NCBI RefSeq assembly: GCF_001984105.1 | Contig: NZ_MTQM01000007.1 | Span: 124,001 to 188,000 of the forward strand | Direction: 5' to 3' | Length of the DNA stretch: 64,000 nt | Source: Microbacterium sp. CSI-V | Lineage (GTDB): Bacteria > Actinomycetota > Actinomycetes > Actinomycetales > Microbacteriaceae | Shown here: piece after piece, positions 31,182 to 41,037 of the stretch | How positions within the stretch are numbered: position 1 is the stretch's first letter | How the letters are laid out: every line of letters starts with the position of its first letter | Position numbers and translations under genes: made by a program | The notes under the pieces: generated by a model | What the model saw: the letters and a program-made list of their open reading frames with translations, nothing else | What the model was told of the DNA's origin: nothing | The model's database searches: none

Positions 31182-32585
31182 ATGACGCGCCTGCACGATC
31201 TGTCCCTCGTCGCACAGGTCGCGGCGCTCCGGGACGGCAGGATCGGGCCTGTCGAACTGACCTCCCACTACATCGACCGCATCGCTCACGCGTCCGATCT
31301 GGGCGCCTTCGCCGAAGTCAGCGCGGAGTCCGCGCTGGCGCGCGCCACCGCGCTCGACGGGGGCGGACACCGTGGCCCGCTCTGGGGCGTGCCCTCGGCG
31401 GAGAAGGACCTCGTCGCGCGGGCGGGTGTCCCCACGCGGTACGGATCGCGCGCCCGCGCCGACCACGTGCCGGCGGTCTCGGACGCCCTCGCGGAGGCGA
31501 TGGATGCCGCGGGCGCGGTGAGCCTCGGCAAGACCAGCACCTCGGAGTTCGGTCTGACCGGCTTCACGGAACCGCTCATCCACGCCCCCGCGCGGGACCC
31601 CTGGCGCCCCGAGGCCGGTGCGGGCGGCTCGAGCGGGGGTGCCGCCGTGGCCGTGGCCGCGGGACTCCTCCCAGCCGCGGTCGGATCGGACGGCGGCGGC
31701 TCCATCCGCATCCCCTCGGCGACCGTCGGCGTCGTGGGGCTCAAGCCGTCACGCGGACGGCTGCCCATCGGGTCGGGGTTCGACTCCCCCGACGGGCTGT
31801 CCGTCACCGGTCCCATCGCCCGCACCGTCGAGGACGCAGGCCTGCTTCTGGACGCGCTCGTGGGGCTCGCGCCGTTCCCCTACGCGACGGCGGCCCCGGG
31901 GCACGGCCCCTTCGTCCGTGCCGCACGCACCGGATCCGGGACGTATCGGATCGGCGCGACGACCGTCTCCCCCTGGGACGACGACGAGGACATCGTCCTC
32001 GACCCCGCCGCCCGTACGGCGTTCGAGACGGCGGCCGTCTGGTTGAGCGACGCCGGACACCCCGTCACGGATGCCGATTGGCATCCGGTCGGCTATCCCG
32101 CCCTGTTCCGCGTGCTGTGGCGCGCGAGCGCTGCGCGCATCCCGCTGAGCGCCGACGACATGGACCTCGTCGAGCCGCTCACCGCCTGGCTCGTGAGGGA
32201 GGGCCGGGCGCTCTCGGCGCCGGAGCTGCTCGGAGGACTGACCGAGGCGCGCGCGTTCGAACGGCGGACGATCACCGACTTCGCGGCCTTCGACGCCGTC
32301 CTGACCCCCGCCCTGGCCCAGCCTCCGCAGCCCGTCGGCGGGTACGCCGGCCACGATCCCGAGCGCACCTTCGCGATGCAGGTGGAGTACGCACCGTACT
32401 CGAGCTTCGTCAACGTGGCGGGGCTGCCCGCCCTCACGCTCCCGGTGACCGTCGACGCGACGGGGCACCCGGTCTCGGTGCAGCTGATCGGACGCCCCGG
32501 CGGGGAGGCGACGCTGCTGGCTCTCGGCGCCGAGCTGGAGCGGCGACGAGGCCCGCTCCCCCACCCGCCCGCGTGGGACGCCTGA
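31182..32585 (+). CDS. amidase-signature family hydrolase
   Basis: Amide hydrolase with the Ser-cisSer-Lys triad. 467 residues. Lys is in PSAEKDLVAR, the cis-Ser is in GAGGSSGGAAVAVAAG, and the nucleophile is in VGSDGGGSIRIPSAT. Related to GatA but there is no gatB or gatC partner nearby, so it is more likely a small-molecule amidase; the substrate is not readable. Part of the four-gene block lying between prfA and prmC. Confidence 0.87.
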   Translation: MTRLHDLSLVAQVAALRDGRIGPVELTSHYIDRIAHASDLGAFAEVSAESALARATALDGGGHRGPLWGVPSAEKDLVARAGVPTRYGSRARADHVPAVSDALAEAMDAAGAVSLGKTSTSEFGLTGFTEPLIHAPARDPWRPEAGAGGSSGGAAVAVAAGLLPAAVGSDGGGSIRIPSATVGVVGLKPSRGRLPIGSGFDSPDGLSVTGPIARTVEDAGLLLDALVGLAPFPYATAAPGHGPFVRAARTGSGTYRIGATTVSPWDDDEDIVLDPAARTAFETAAVWLSDAGHPVTDADWHPVGYPALFRVLWRASAARIPLSADDMDLVEPLTAWLVREGRALSAPELLGGLTEARAFERRTITDFAAFDAVLTPALAQPPQPVGGYAGHDPERTFAMQVEYAPYSSFVNVAGLPALTLPVTVDATGHPVSVQLIGRPGGEATLLALGAELERRRGPLPHPPAWDA

Positions 32586-32605
32586 GCCTGCATCCGGCGC
32601 GGACT

Positions 32606-32680
32606 CAACGAAGGAGAATCGGGAACCGGTCCGCGAGAGACAGCGGTTTCTGCCCCGCCGGGGACAGCTTTCCTTCGTTG
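32606..32680. repeat. Long-range inverted repeat enclosing a small hairpin
   Basis: CAACGAAGGA (32606-32615) pairs perfectly with TCCTTCGTTG (32671-32680) across 55 bases, which themselves contain a CCCC-GCC-GGGG hairpin. It lies between the convergent amidase and prfA genes. Possible bidirectional terminator or structured RNA; there is no strong T-run. Confidence 0.4.
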
Positions 32681-32721
32681 TGTACGCGACACGCACGAAG
32701 GGGGCGCCGCCGACCTGAGCA

Positions 32722-33813
32722 TCAGCCCTCGGAGAGTGCGGCGAGGCGCGCTTCCTCGTCGGCGGTGATCGCCGACTCGATGATCGGGCCGAGGGCGCCG
32801 TCCATGACCTGATCGAGGTTGTACGCCTTGTACCCGGTGCGGTGATCGGCGACGCGGTTCTCGGGGAAGTTGTAGGTGCGGATGCGCTCGGAGCGGTCCA
32901 TGCCGCGGATCTGCGAGCGGCGCGCATCGGCGGCCTGCGCGTCGCGCTCCTCCTGCTGCTTGGCGAGCAGCCGGGCGCGCAGCACGCGCATTCCGGCCTC
33001 GCGGTTCTGCAGCTGCGACTTCTCGTTCTGCATCGACACGACGATCCCCGTCGGCACGTGCGTGATGCGCACCGCCGAATCGGTGGTGTTCACCGACTGG
33101 CCGCCCGGGCCCGACGAACGGAACACGTCGATCTTCAGGTCGTTGGGGTCGATCGCGACCTCTTCGGGCTCGTCTACCTCGGGGAAGACGAGCACCCCGG
33201 TCGTGGACGTGTGGATGCGTCCCTGCGACTCGGTCGCCGGCACGCGCTGCACGCGGTGCACACCGCCCTCGTACTTCAGGTGCGCCCAGACGCCCTGCGC
33301 GGGGTCGCTCGAGGATCCCTTGATCGCGACCTGGACGTCCTTGTAACCACCGAGGTCGGACTCGTTGCGTTCGAGCAGCTCGGTCTTCCAGCCCATGGAT
33401 GTCGCGTACTGGAGGTACATCCGCAGCAGATCGGCCGCGAACAGGGCACTCTCCGCGCCGCCTTCGCCCGCCTTGATCTCCATGATCACGTCGCGGGCAT
33501 CGTCCGGGTCGCGCGGGATCAGCAGGCGACGCAGCCGCTCCTGACTCTCCGCCCACCGCTGCTCGAGCGCGGGCACCTCCTCGGCGAAGGCCTCGTCCTC
33601 GCGGGCGAGTTCGCGCGCGGCATCCAGGTCGTCCGCCGCGGACTGCCACGCCTCGTAGGCGTGGACGATCCGGTTCAGTTCGGCGTAGCGCCGGTTGACC
33701 CGCTTCGCGCGCGCCGCATCGGCGTGCACGGCGGGGTCGTTCAGCTCGAGCTCGACCTGCCGGTGCTCGTCGATCAGCCCGCGGACGGACTCGAGGATGC
33801 CGGAATCCGACAC
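32722..33813 (-). CDS. prfA: peptide chain release factor 1
   Basis: Stops translation at UAA/UAG. 363 residues. The peptidyl-hydrolysis GGQ is in [18 protein letters not shown]; the tRNA-mimic anticodon-like tripeptide region and the C-terminal [15 protein letters not shown] motif are typical of RF1. Three bases follow the rho stop, so rho and prfA are co-transcribed. Confidence 0.96.
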   Translation of the reverse strand: MSDSGILESVRGLIDEHRQVELELNDPAVHADAARAKRVNRRYAELNRIVHAYEAWQSAADDLDAARELAREDEAFAEEVPALEQRWAESQERLRRLLIPRDPDDARDVIMEIKAGEGGAESALFAADLLRMYLQYATSMGWKTELLERNESDLGGYKDVQVAIKGSSSDPAQGVWAHLKYEGGVHRVQRVPATESQGRIHTSTTGVLVFPEVDEPEEVAIDPNDLKIDVFRSSGPGGQSVNTTDSAVRITHVPTGIVVSMQNEKSQLQNREAGMRVLRARLLAKQQEERDAQAADARRSQIRGMDRSERIRTYNFPENRVADHRTGYKAYNLDQVMDGALGPIIESAITADEEARLAALSEG

Positions 33814-33816
33814 GGC

Positions 33817-35940
33817 TCAGCGGATGCCGTTGTCGTGCCCGTTGTCTCCGCGCGCGGGAGCCGGGATCGACTTCTGCATCTGGACGAGGAACTCGACGTT
33901 GGACTGCGTCTCCTTGAGCTTGCCGAGCACGACCTCGAGGGCCTGCTGGGGGTCGAGACCCGCGAGGGCACGACGCAGCTTCCAGGTGATCTTGACCTCG
34001 TCCGGCGACAGCAGCATCTCTTCGCGCCGGGTCGAGGACGCGTTGACGTCGACGGCCGGGAAGATGCGCTTGTCGGCGAGCTGGCGGTTCAGACGCAGCT
34101 CACTGTTGCCGGTGCCCTTGAACTCCTCGAAGATCACGTCGTCCATCTTGGAGCCGGTCTCCACCAGAGCGGTGGCCAGGATCGTGAGCGATCCGCCGTT
34201 CTCGATGTTGCGCGCCGCGCCGAAGAAGCGCTTCGGCGGGTACAGCGCCGACGCGTCCACGCCACCGGTGAGCACGCGGCCCGAGGTGGGCGCCGACAGG
34301 TTGTAGGCGCGACCGAGACGGGTGATCGAGTCGAGCAGCACGACCACGTCGCGACCGAGCTCGACGAGACGCTTCGCGCGCTCGATGGCGAGCTCGGCGA
34401 CCGTGGTGTGGTCTTCCGCGGGCCGGTCGAAGGTGGAGGCGATGACCTCGCCCTTGACCGTGCGCTGCATGTCGGTGACCTCTTCGGGCCGCTCGTCGAC
34501 GAGCACGACCATGAGGTGGACCTCGGGGTTGTTGTGCGCGATCGCGTTGGCGATCTGCTGCAGCACGATGGTCTTGCCCGCCTTCGGGGGCGCCACGATG
34601 AGCCCGCGCTGACCCTTGCCCACCGGGGCGACGAGGTCGATGAGACGCTGCGTGAGCTTCTCGGGGGCCGTCTCCATGCGGAGGCGCTCCTGCGGGTACA
34701 GCGGCGTCAGCTTGCCGAACTCGACGCGCGCGGCGGCGTCCTCGACCGACAGCCCGTTGATGGAGTCGACCTTCACCAGGGCGTTGTACTTCTGACGGCT
34801 GGACTGCTCATTCTCGCGCGGCTGCTTGATCGAGCCGACGACCGCGTCGCCCTTGCGCAGGTTGTACTTCTTCACCTGGCCGAGCGAGACGTACACGTCG
34901 CTCGGACCGGGGAGGTATCCCGTGGTGCGCACGAACGCGTAGTTGTCGAGCACGTCGAGGATGCCGGCGATCGGGATCAGGACGTCGTCCTCGCCGATCT
35001 CGCCCTCGAACTCGTCACCGGTGGTGGGCTGACCGCGGCGCTTGTTGCGCTGGCGGTTCCGGCTGTTCGCCTGGTTCTGCTGCTGGGCCTGCTGGCCGTT
35101 CTGCGCGGGCGCCTCGGCCTCTTCGGCGGGGGCGGGGGTGCTCGCCGCCGGGGCGGCGGCATCGGCGTTCTCGGCCTTGTTGCGGTTGCGGTTGCGCGAC
35201 CGGCTGCGGCTGCGGCTGCGCGACGGCGTCTCGGTCGACTCGTCCGCCGACTCGCCGTCGGCGGCGGGGGCTGCGGTCTCGGCGTTCTCCTCGGCCTCGG
35301 GGGTCTCGGCGGCGGCCTCTTCGGCGGCGGGCGCGTCGGCGACGACCTCGGGCGCCTCCGCGCGGGCGGCGGGGCTCTCCTCGACCGGAGCCTCGACCGT
35401 CTCGGCCGGGGCCTCGGCCTCGGCCGCGGCTGCCTCGGTGGCGGCGGGCTCGGCGGGCGCCTCGTCGGCGGGGGTGCTCTTCGCACGGCGCGGGGCGCGC
35501 TTGCGGGGGGCGCGGGCGGGCTTGGCGGGCGCCTCTTCGGCGGCGGGCTCCTCCGCCGGAGCCGCGGCGGCCTCTTCGGCGGCCGGCTCCACGGCGGGAG
35601 CGGCGTCGGCGTCGGAAGCAGCGGCCTCGACCTCAGGCGCGGCGTCGGCCGCGGGCGCGTCGGCCTCGACGGGCGCGGCGTCGGCCGCGGGTGCGTCGGC
35701 CTCGACGGGCGCGGCGTCGGCGGCCGGAGCCTCGACGGGCGCTGCGTCCTCGGCCGGGGCGGCCTCTTCGGCGGGTGCCTGCTCGGCGGCGGGCTCCTCG
35801 TCCGCGGGGGCGTCGGCGCCCTCGGCATCGACGGGCGTATCGAACAACGTCTCGTCGGCGGGAGCGGTGGACTGCTCCTCGGTGGGGATGTCAGCGCCCT
35901 CGGGCGCGTCAACGGGCTGGGTCTCGGAGATGGACTCCAC
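33817..35940 (-). CDS. rho: transcription termination factor Rho with long low-complexity N-terminus
   Basis: Hexameric RNA-dependent ATPase that ends transcription. 707 residues from the GTG at 35940 (GAGGAG upstream; an in-frame stop lies four codons before). Residues 1 to about 230 are Ala/Glu/Pro-rich and acidic with internal repeats, followed by an SR/NR-rich basic stretch (SRSRSRSRSRNRNRNK) and a Gln/Asn-rich segment. The cold-shock RNA-binding domain starts near 315 (VLIPIAGILDVLDNYAFVRT) and the RecA-like core follows (IVAPPKAGKTIVLQQ; LLDSITRLGRAYN). The usual N-terminal Rho_N helix bundle is not seen. Confidence 0.94.
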   Translation of the reverse strand: MESISETQPVDAPEGADIPTEEQSTAPADETLFDTPVDAEGADAPADEEPAAEQAPAEEAAPAEDAAPVEAPAADAAPVEADAPAADAAPVEADAPAADAAPEVEAAASDADAAPAVEPAAEEAAAAPAEEPAAEEAPAKPARAPRKRAPRRAKSTPADEAPAEPAATEAAAAEAEAPAETVEAPVEESPAARAEAPEVVADAPAAEEAAAETPEAEENAETAAPAADGESADESTETPSRSRSRSRSRNRNRNKAENADAAAPAASTPAPAEEAEAPAQNGQQAQQQNQANSRNRQRNKRRGQPTTGDEFEGEIGEDDVLIPIAGILDVLDNYAFVRTTGYLPGPSDVYVSLGQVKKYNLRKGDAVVGSIKQPRENEQSSRQKYNALVKVDSINGLSVEDAAARVEFGKLTPLYPQERLRMETAPEKLTQRLIDLVAPVGKGQRGLIVAPPKAGKTIVLQQIANAIAHNNPEVHLMVVLVDERPEEVTDMQRTVKGEVIASTFDRPAEDHTTVAELAIERAKRLVELGRDVVVLLDSITRLGRAYNLSAPTSGRVLTGGVDASALYPPKRFFGAARNIENGGSLTILATALVETGSKMDDVIFEEFKGTGNSELRLNRQLADKRIFPAVDVNASSTRREEMLLSPDEVKITWKLRRALAGLDPQQALEVVLGKLKETQSNVEFLVQMQKSIPAPARGDNGHDNGIR
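35639..35740 (-). repeat. 36-bp tandem repeats in the rho N-terminal coding region
   Basis: Two nearly identical 36-base units (35639-35674 and 35675-35710, one mismatch), then a 30-base shortened copy (35711-35740). They encode repeats of the type APVEADAPAADA. In-frame, so length variation would change only the acidic linker. Confidence 0.85.
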
Positions 35941-36096
35941 GAGTGCTCCTCAGAAATGAAACATGGTCAGATCGCGGGGTATCGCCGCAAGAGAGCAGAC
36001 GAAGACTCACACCAGCGGTTCGGGAGACTGCAGCCGAGACCGGGTTCGCGATTTGTTGCGGATTTCGCAGGTGGTGCAGAGGCTCAGATTCGCGTG

Positions 36097-37029
36097 CTAA
36101 GCGGAACCCTCTGCGGGCTTCACTGTACCACCCTTGACGTCGACGGCGAGCATGAGCGCCTGCCACGGGGTGTCGACGACGGATGCGGTGAGGTCCGCCG
36201 CGGCGACGCGCTGCCCCGGACCGTCCGCGAGCACGAGCACGCTCGGTCCCGCGCCGGAGACGACCGCCGCGTACCCCGCCGCCCGCAACTCCCGCACGAG
36301 GCGGTCGGTCTCGGGCATGGCCTGGGCGCGATAGTTCTGGTGCAGCTTGTCCTCGGTCGCCGCCATCAGCAGCTCGGGGCTCTGGGTCATCGCCGCGATC
36401 AGCAGCGCCGAGCGCGAGACGTTGAACACGGCGTCCTCCCGCGGCACCTGCAGCGGCTGCAGGCTGCGCGCGACGGCCGTCGACATCGTGAACCCGGGGA
36501 CGAGGACGAGCGGCGACACACCGCGATGCACGATGAGCTGCTTGTGCTGGGGGCCGGTGGCATCCATCCACGCGATCGTGAGACCCCCGAACAGACCGGG
36601 GGCGACGTTGTCGGGGTGGCCCTCCATCTCGGTCGCGAGGCGCAGCAGGTCGACGTCGGTGAACTCGACCTCACCCTGCAGCAGGCCCTTCGCGGCCAGG
36701 ATGCCGGCGACCACCGCGGCACCGGAGGAGCCCATCCCCCGCCCGTGCGGGATGACGTTGTGCGCGACGAGACGCAGCCCCGGGAGCTCCCGCCCGACCG
36801 AGGCGTACGTGTGCGCGAGCGCGCGCACCACGAGATGCGACGCGTCGCGCGGCACGTCCGCCGTGCCCTCGCCCGAGACCTCGATCTCGAGGCGACCGGG
36901 CTCCAGTGCCTCGACGGTGAGCTCGTCGTACACGCTCAGCGCGAGTCCGAGCGTGTCGAACCCGGGACCGAGGTTGGCGCTCGTCGCCGGCACGCGGACC
37001 GCGACACGGCGCCCGAGGGCTGCGGTCAC
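36097..37029 (-). CDS. thrB: homoserine kinase
   Basis: GHMP-family kinase phosphorylating homoserine for threonine synthesis. 310 residues from the GTG at 37029, overlapping the thrC stop (GTGA). [17 protein letters not shown] at the N-terminus and the ATP loop [17 protein letters not shown] are diagnostic; GAGPSVLVL near the C-terminus completes the fold. Last gene of lysA-hom-thrC-thrB. Confidence 0.95.
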   Translation of the reverse strand: MTAALGRRVAVRVPATSANLGPGFDTLGLALSVYDELTVEALEPGRLEIEVSGEGTADVPRDASHLVVRALAHTYASVGRELPGLRLVAHNVIPHGRGMGSSGAAVVAGILAAKGLLQGEVEFTDVDLLRLATEMEGHPDNVAPGLFGGLTIAWMDATGPQHKQLIVHRGVSPLVLVPGFTMSTAVARSLQPLQVPREDAVFNVSRSALLIAAMTQSPELLMAATEDKLHQNYRAQAMPETDRLVRELRAAGYAAVVSGAGPSVLVLADGPGQRVAAADLTASVVDTPWQALMLAVDVKGGTVKPAEGSA

Positions 37030-38108
37030 TCGGCCACCGGCTTCAGGTCGAGGACCGAGGCGACCTCCGAGGTGGTGGCGTCGACCACGGTCGGCTCGAC
37101 CGTGGTGCCGTCGGCCCGGCGCAAGGCCCACTGCGGGTCCTTCAGGCCGTGGCCGGTGACGGTGAGCACGACCTTCGCCCCCGCGGGGACGACGCCCGCC
37201 TCGGCACGGCTGAGCAGACCCGCGACGCTGATGGCCGACGCCGGCTCGACGAACACGCCGACCTCGCCCGCGAGGATCTTCTGCGCCTCGAGGATGCCCT
37301 CGTCGTCGATCGCGCCGAACCAGCCGTCGGTGGCATCCCGCGCTTCGAGGGCGAGATCCCACGACGCGGGGTTGCCGATGCGGATGGCGCTGGCGATGGT
37401 CTCGGGGTTCTTCACGACCTCGCCGCGCACGAGGGGCGCGGAGCCGGCGGCCTGGAAGCCGAACATGCGCGGCACGCGCGTCGACACGCCACGGTCGGCC
37501 TCTTCGCGGTACCCGCGCGAGTAGGCGGTGTAGTTGCCGGCGTTGCCGACGGGGATGAAGTGGAAGTCGGGGGCGTCGCCCAGCTGCTCCACGACCTCGT
37601 ACGCTGCGGTCTTCTGCCCCTCGATGCGGTCGGGGTTGACCGAGTTGACCAGGTGCACCGGGTAGTGGTCGGCGAGCTCGCGCGCGATCTCGAGGCAGTC
37701 GTCGAAGTTGCCGCGGATCTGGATGAGTCGGCCGTTGTGGGCGACGGCCTGGCTGAGCTTGCCCATCGCGATCTTGCCCTCGGGCACGAGGACGGCGGCG
37801 GTGATGCCGGCGTGCGCCGCGTAGGCGGCGGCCGAGGCCGACGTGTTGCCGGTGGAGGCGCAGATGACGGCCTTCGCACCGTGCTCGACGGCGCGGGAGA
37901 GCGCCACGGTCATGCCGCGGTCCTTGAACGAGCCCGTGGGGTTCATGCCCTCGAACTTGACGTAGACGTCGGCCCCCGTGCGCCGCGAGAGCGCGGGAGC
38001 GGGGATCAGGGGCGTGCCGCCCTCGCCGAGCGTCACGACGGTGGAGGCGTCGGTGACGCCCAGACGGTCGGCGTACTCGCGGAGGACTCCGCGCCAGACG
38101 TGTGCCAT
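37026..38108 (-). CDS. thrC: threonine synthase
   Basis: PLP enzyme converting O-phosphohomoserine to threonine. 360 residues. The PLP lysine lies in [16 protein letters not shown]; the phosphate loop is [10 protein letters not shown]. Short actinobacterial type without the N-terminal extension of the yeast/E. coli class. One base from hom, overlaps thrB. Confidence 0.95.
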   Translation of the reverse strand: MAHVWRGVLREYADRLGVTDASTVVTLGEGGTPLIPAPALSRRTGADVYVKFEGMNPTGSFKDRGMTVALSRAVEHGAKAVICASTGNTSASAAAYAAHAGITAAVLVPEGKIAMGKLSQAVAHNGRLIQIRGNFDDCLEIARELADHYPVHLVNSVNPDRIEGQKTAAYEVVEQLGDAPDFHFIPVGNAGNYTAYSRGYREEADRGVSTRVPRMFGFQAAGSAPLVRGEVVKNPETIASAIRIGNPASWDLALEARDATDGWFGAIDDEGILEAQKILAGEVGVFVEPASAISVAGLLSRAEAGVVPAGAKVVLTVTGHGLKDPQWALRRADGTTVEPTVVDATTSEVASVLDLKPVAE

Positions 38109-38109
38109 G

Positions 38110-39441
38110 TCAGTTCCCTTCCACGCGCAGTACGGAGACCACGCGCTCGACGACGCCGCTCGCGGCGAGACGCTCGACGGTCTCGCTCAAATCCTGCTCA
38201 CGGGCCTGGTGTGTTCCGATGACCAGACGTGCGGAGCCCCCGGCGGCGGGGTTCTCGGCATCCGGCTCGATGGTGGTCTGCTCGACCGTCGCGATCGAGA
38301 CGCGGCCCTCGCTGAGGATGCCGGCGACCGTGGCGAGCACGCCCGGCTGATCGTCGACCTCGAGCGTGATCTGGTAGCGCGTGATGACGCGCCCGATCGG
38401 CACGGTCGGGAGGTTGGCGCGGGTGGACTCGCCGACACCGACTCCCCCGGCGATGTGACGGCGTGCGGCCGAGACGACGTCGCCGAGCACGGCCGAAGCG
38501 GTCTGAACTCCGCCGGCGCCCGCACCGTAGAACATCAGGTCTCCGGCGGCCTCGGCCTGGACGAACACGGCGTTGTTCGCGCCGTGGACGCTCGCCAGGG
38601 GGTGCGTGCGCTCCACGAGCGCCGGGTAGACGCGCACCGAGATGGACTCGCTCGCCTCCCCCTCGGCGGCGGCGAGACGCTCGCACACCGCGAGGAGCTT
38701 GATGACGTAGCCGGCGTGACGCGCGGATTCGATCATCGCCGCGTCGATCCGGGTGATGCCCTCGCGGTGGACGGCATCCAGGGGGACGGTGGTGTGGAAT
38801 GCGAGGCTCGCGAGGATGGCGGCCTTCTGCGCGGCGTCGAATCCCTCGACGTCGGCGGTCGGGTCGGCCTCGGCGTATCCGAGCGCCTGCGCCTGGGCGA
38901 GGACGTCGTCGAAGTCGGCGCCCTCGGTGTCCATGCGGTCGAGGATGTAGTTCGTCGTCCCGTTGACGATGCCCATGATGCGCACGACCCGGTCACCCGC
39001 GAGCGAGTCGCGCAGGGGCCGGATGATCGGGATCGCACCGGCGGCCGCGGCCTCGTAGTACACCTCGGCGCCGACCTGGTCGGCGGCCTCGAAGATCTCG
39101 GAACCGTGCGTGGCGAGGAGCGCCTTGTTGGCGGTGACGACGTCGGCACCCGAGTTGATGGCCTGAAGCACCTGCGTGCGGGCGGGCTCGATCCCGCCCA
39201 TCAGCTCGATGACGATGTCGGAGCCGTTGATGAGGGCCTCGGCATCCGTCGTGAACAGCTCGCGGGGCAGATCGGCGTCGCGCTTGCCCTCGAGGTTCCG
39301 GACGGCGATGCCGGCGAGCTCGAGGTTCGCCCCGGCGCGGTCGGCGAGTTCTGCGCGGTGCTTGAGCAGCAGGTCGGCGACCTGCGAGCCGACGGCACCG
39401 GCGCCCAGCAGCGCGACGCGCAGCGTGCGGTAGTCGGTCAT
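38110..39441 (-). CDS. hom: homoserine dehydrogenase
   Basis: NAD(P)H reduction of aspartate semialdehyde to homoserine. 443 residues from the ATG at 39441. NAD-binding [13 protein letters not shown], catalytic-domain [15 protein letters not shown] and the [24 protein letters not shown] block; the C-terminal ~90 residues are an ACT domain ([17 protein letters not shown]), suggesting threonine feedback control. ATGA overlap with the lysA stop. Homoserine also enters the wall of some Microbacterium species (established knowledge). Confidence 0.95.
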   Translation of the reverse strand: MTDYRTLRVALLGAGAVGSQVADLLLKHRAELADRAGANLELAGIAVRNLEGKRDADLPRELFTTDAEALINGSDIVIELMGGIEPARTQVLQAINSGADVVTANKALLATHGSEIFEAADQVGAEVYYEAAAAGAIPIIRPLRDSLAGDRVVRIMGIVNGTTNYILDRMDTEGADFDDVLAQAQALGYAEADPTADVEGFDAAQKAAILASLAFHTTVPLDAVHREGITRIDAAMIESARHAGYVIKLLAVCERLAAAEGEASESISVRVYPALVERTHPLASVHGANNAVFVQAEAAGDLMFYGAGAGGVQTASAVLGDVVSAARRHIAGGVGVGESTRANLPTVPIGRVITRYQITLEVDDQPGVLATVAGILSEGRVSIATVEQTTIEPDAENPAAGGSARLVIGTHQAREQDLSETVERLAASGVVERVVSVLRVEGN

Positions 39442-40868
39442 TCGGTGTCTCCGTGGGGTGGGGTGGGGGAAGCGGATGCCGCGACGCCGACGTCGCGGGC
39501 GAGCAGATCGTCGATGGTCTCGCCGCGCACGATCACGCGGGCCCGGCCGTCGCGGACGGCCACCACCGGCGGGCGGGGCGTGTAGTTGTAGTTGCTCGCG
39601 AGCGAGAAGCAGTAGGCGCCCGTCGCGGGCACGGCGAGGAGATCGCCCGGCACGACGTCGGCAGGGAGGTACTCGGCATCCACCACGATGTCTCCCGACT
39701 CGCAGTGGCGCCCCACGACGCGCGAGAGCGCAGGGGTCGCAGAGCTCGTCCGCGAGACGACGCGGGCGGAGAAGTCGGCGCCGTAGAGGGCGGGGCGCGC
39801 GTTGTCGCTCATCCCCCCGTCGACGCTGACGTACGTGCGCTCGAGGTCGTCTCCGACGGTGACCTTCTTGACCGTCCCGACCTCGTACAGCGTCACGCCG
39901 GCCTGTCCGACGATGACACGGCCGGGTTCGCACGCGACGTCGGGCATCGCGATGCCGCGCACCGCGCACTCGTCGGCGATGGCGTCGAGGATGCCGTCGG
40001 CGATGTCCTCGATCGGTCGCGGGTCGTCGACGGACGTGTACGAGATGCCGAATCCGCCCCCGACGTTGAGCACGGGGATGTCGCCCCCGGCCAGGAGATC
40101 GGCGTGGAGGTCGACGAGGCGGGCCGCGGACTCGCGGAAGCCCGCCGAGTCGAAGATCTGCGAGCCGATGTGGGCGTGCAGCCCCACGAAACGCAGGCTC
40201 GTCAGCTCGCGGATGCGCGCGACCGCCTCGGCCGCCCCCTCGAGCGAGAAGCCGAACTTCTGGTCCTCGTGGGCGGTGGCCAGGAACGCGTGGGTCTCGG
40301 CGTGCACTCCGGTGCGCACGCGCACGAGCACCGACTGCACCGCACCGCGGCGCGCGGCGATCGCGGCGAGGCGCTCGATCTCGACGGGGCTGTCGACCAC
40401 GACGGAGCCGATTCCGACCTCCACCGCCCGCTCCAGCTCGCCGACGCTCTTGTTGTTGCCGTGGAACCCCAGGCGCGCGGGGTCGGCGCCGGCGGCCAGG
40501 GCGACCTCGAGCTCGCCGCGCGTGCACACGTCGACCGCGAGACCTTCGTCGGTCACCCACCGCACGACCTCGGTGGACAGGAAGGCCTTGCCCGCGTAGT
40601 AGACGCGGGACCGGATGCCGTGCCGCTCGGCGGCCGCGGAGAAGGCGGCGCGGGCGCGGCGGGCGTGCGCGCGGACCTCGTCCTCGTCGAGCACGTACAG
40701 CGGGGTCCCGAAGCGGTCGCGGAGGTCGAACACCGACACCCCGCCGATCTCGACGGAACCGTCGTCGGAGCGACGGGCCGAGGAGGGCCAGACGGAGGCG
40801 ACGAGCTCGTTCGCTTCGGCCGGGGCGGTGAGCCACTCGGGCACGAGCGCGGAGTGCGAGGCGGACAC
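39438..40868 (-). CDS. lysA: diaminopimelate decarboxylase
   Basis: Last step of lysine synthesis (meso-DAP to lysine), fold-type III PLP enzyme. 476 residues. The PLP lysine is in RVYYAGKAFLS; the Gly-rich phosphate loop is LNVGGGFGI; the CEPGRVIVG motif contacts PLP phosphate. First gene of the lysA-hom-thrC-thrB operon, about 170 bases downstream of the LmeA-like gene. Confidence 0.95.
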   Translation of the reverse strand: MSASHSALVPEWLTAPAEANELVASVWPSSARRSDDGSVEIGGVSVFDLRDRFGTPLYVLDEDEVRAHARRARAAFSAAAERHGIRSRVYYAGKAFLSTEVVRWVTDEGLAVDVCTRGELEVALAAGADPARLGFHGNNKSVGELERAVEVGIGSVVVDSPVEIERLAAIAARRGAVQSVLVRVRTGVHAETHAFLATAHEDQKFGFSLEGAAEAVARIRELTSLRFVGLHAHIGSQIFDSAGFRESAARLVDLHADLLAGGDIPVLNVGGGFGISYTSVDDPRPIEDIADGILDAIADECAVRGIAMPDVACEPGRVIVGQAGVTLYEVGTVKKVTVGDDLERTYVSVDGGMSDNARPALYGADFSARVVSRTSSATPALSRVVGRHCESGDIVVDAEYLPADVVPGDLLAVPATGAYCFSLASNYNYTPRPPVVAVRDGRARVIVRGETIDDLLARDVGVAASASPTPPHGDTE

Positions 40869-41037
40869 GGAGGAACCAATCGGGTTTTGCGGCGACGCGA
40901 CGGCCGCGGATCACGGCTCCTGCCCCCGCGGGGCGTCACGCGACGGGCAGTCCTTGCAGTCTAGGGCACGGCATATGCCGCCCCCGTCCCACGCCCGCTC
41001 CGCCCCGGAGGCGACCGCGGGTCCGCGGGCGACCGGG

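Noticed and set aside
35639..35740. Regular repeats suggestive of a CRISPR array
   Set aside because: Copies are directly adjacent without spacers and lie in frame within rho.
32842..37524. Open frame of 1560 codons on the plus strand
   Set aside because: Antisense to prfA, rho, thrB and thrC, which have clear homology; such long shadow frames are expected from strong GC bias at third positions. Low-complexity Arg/Gly/Val content.
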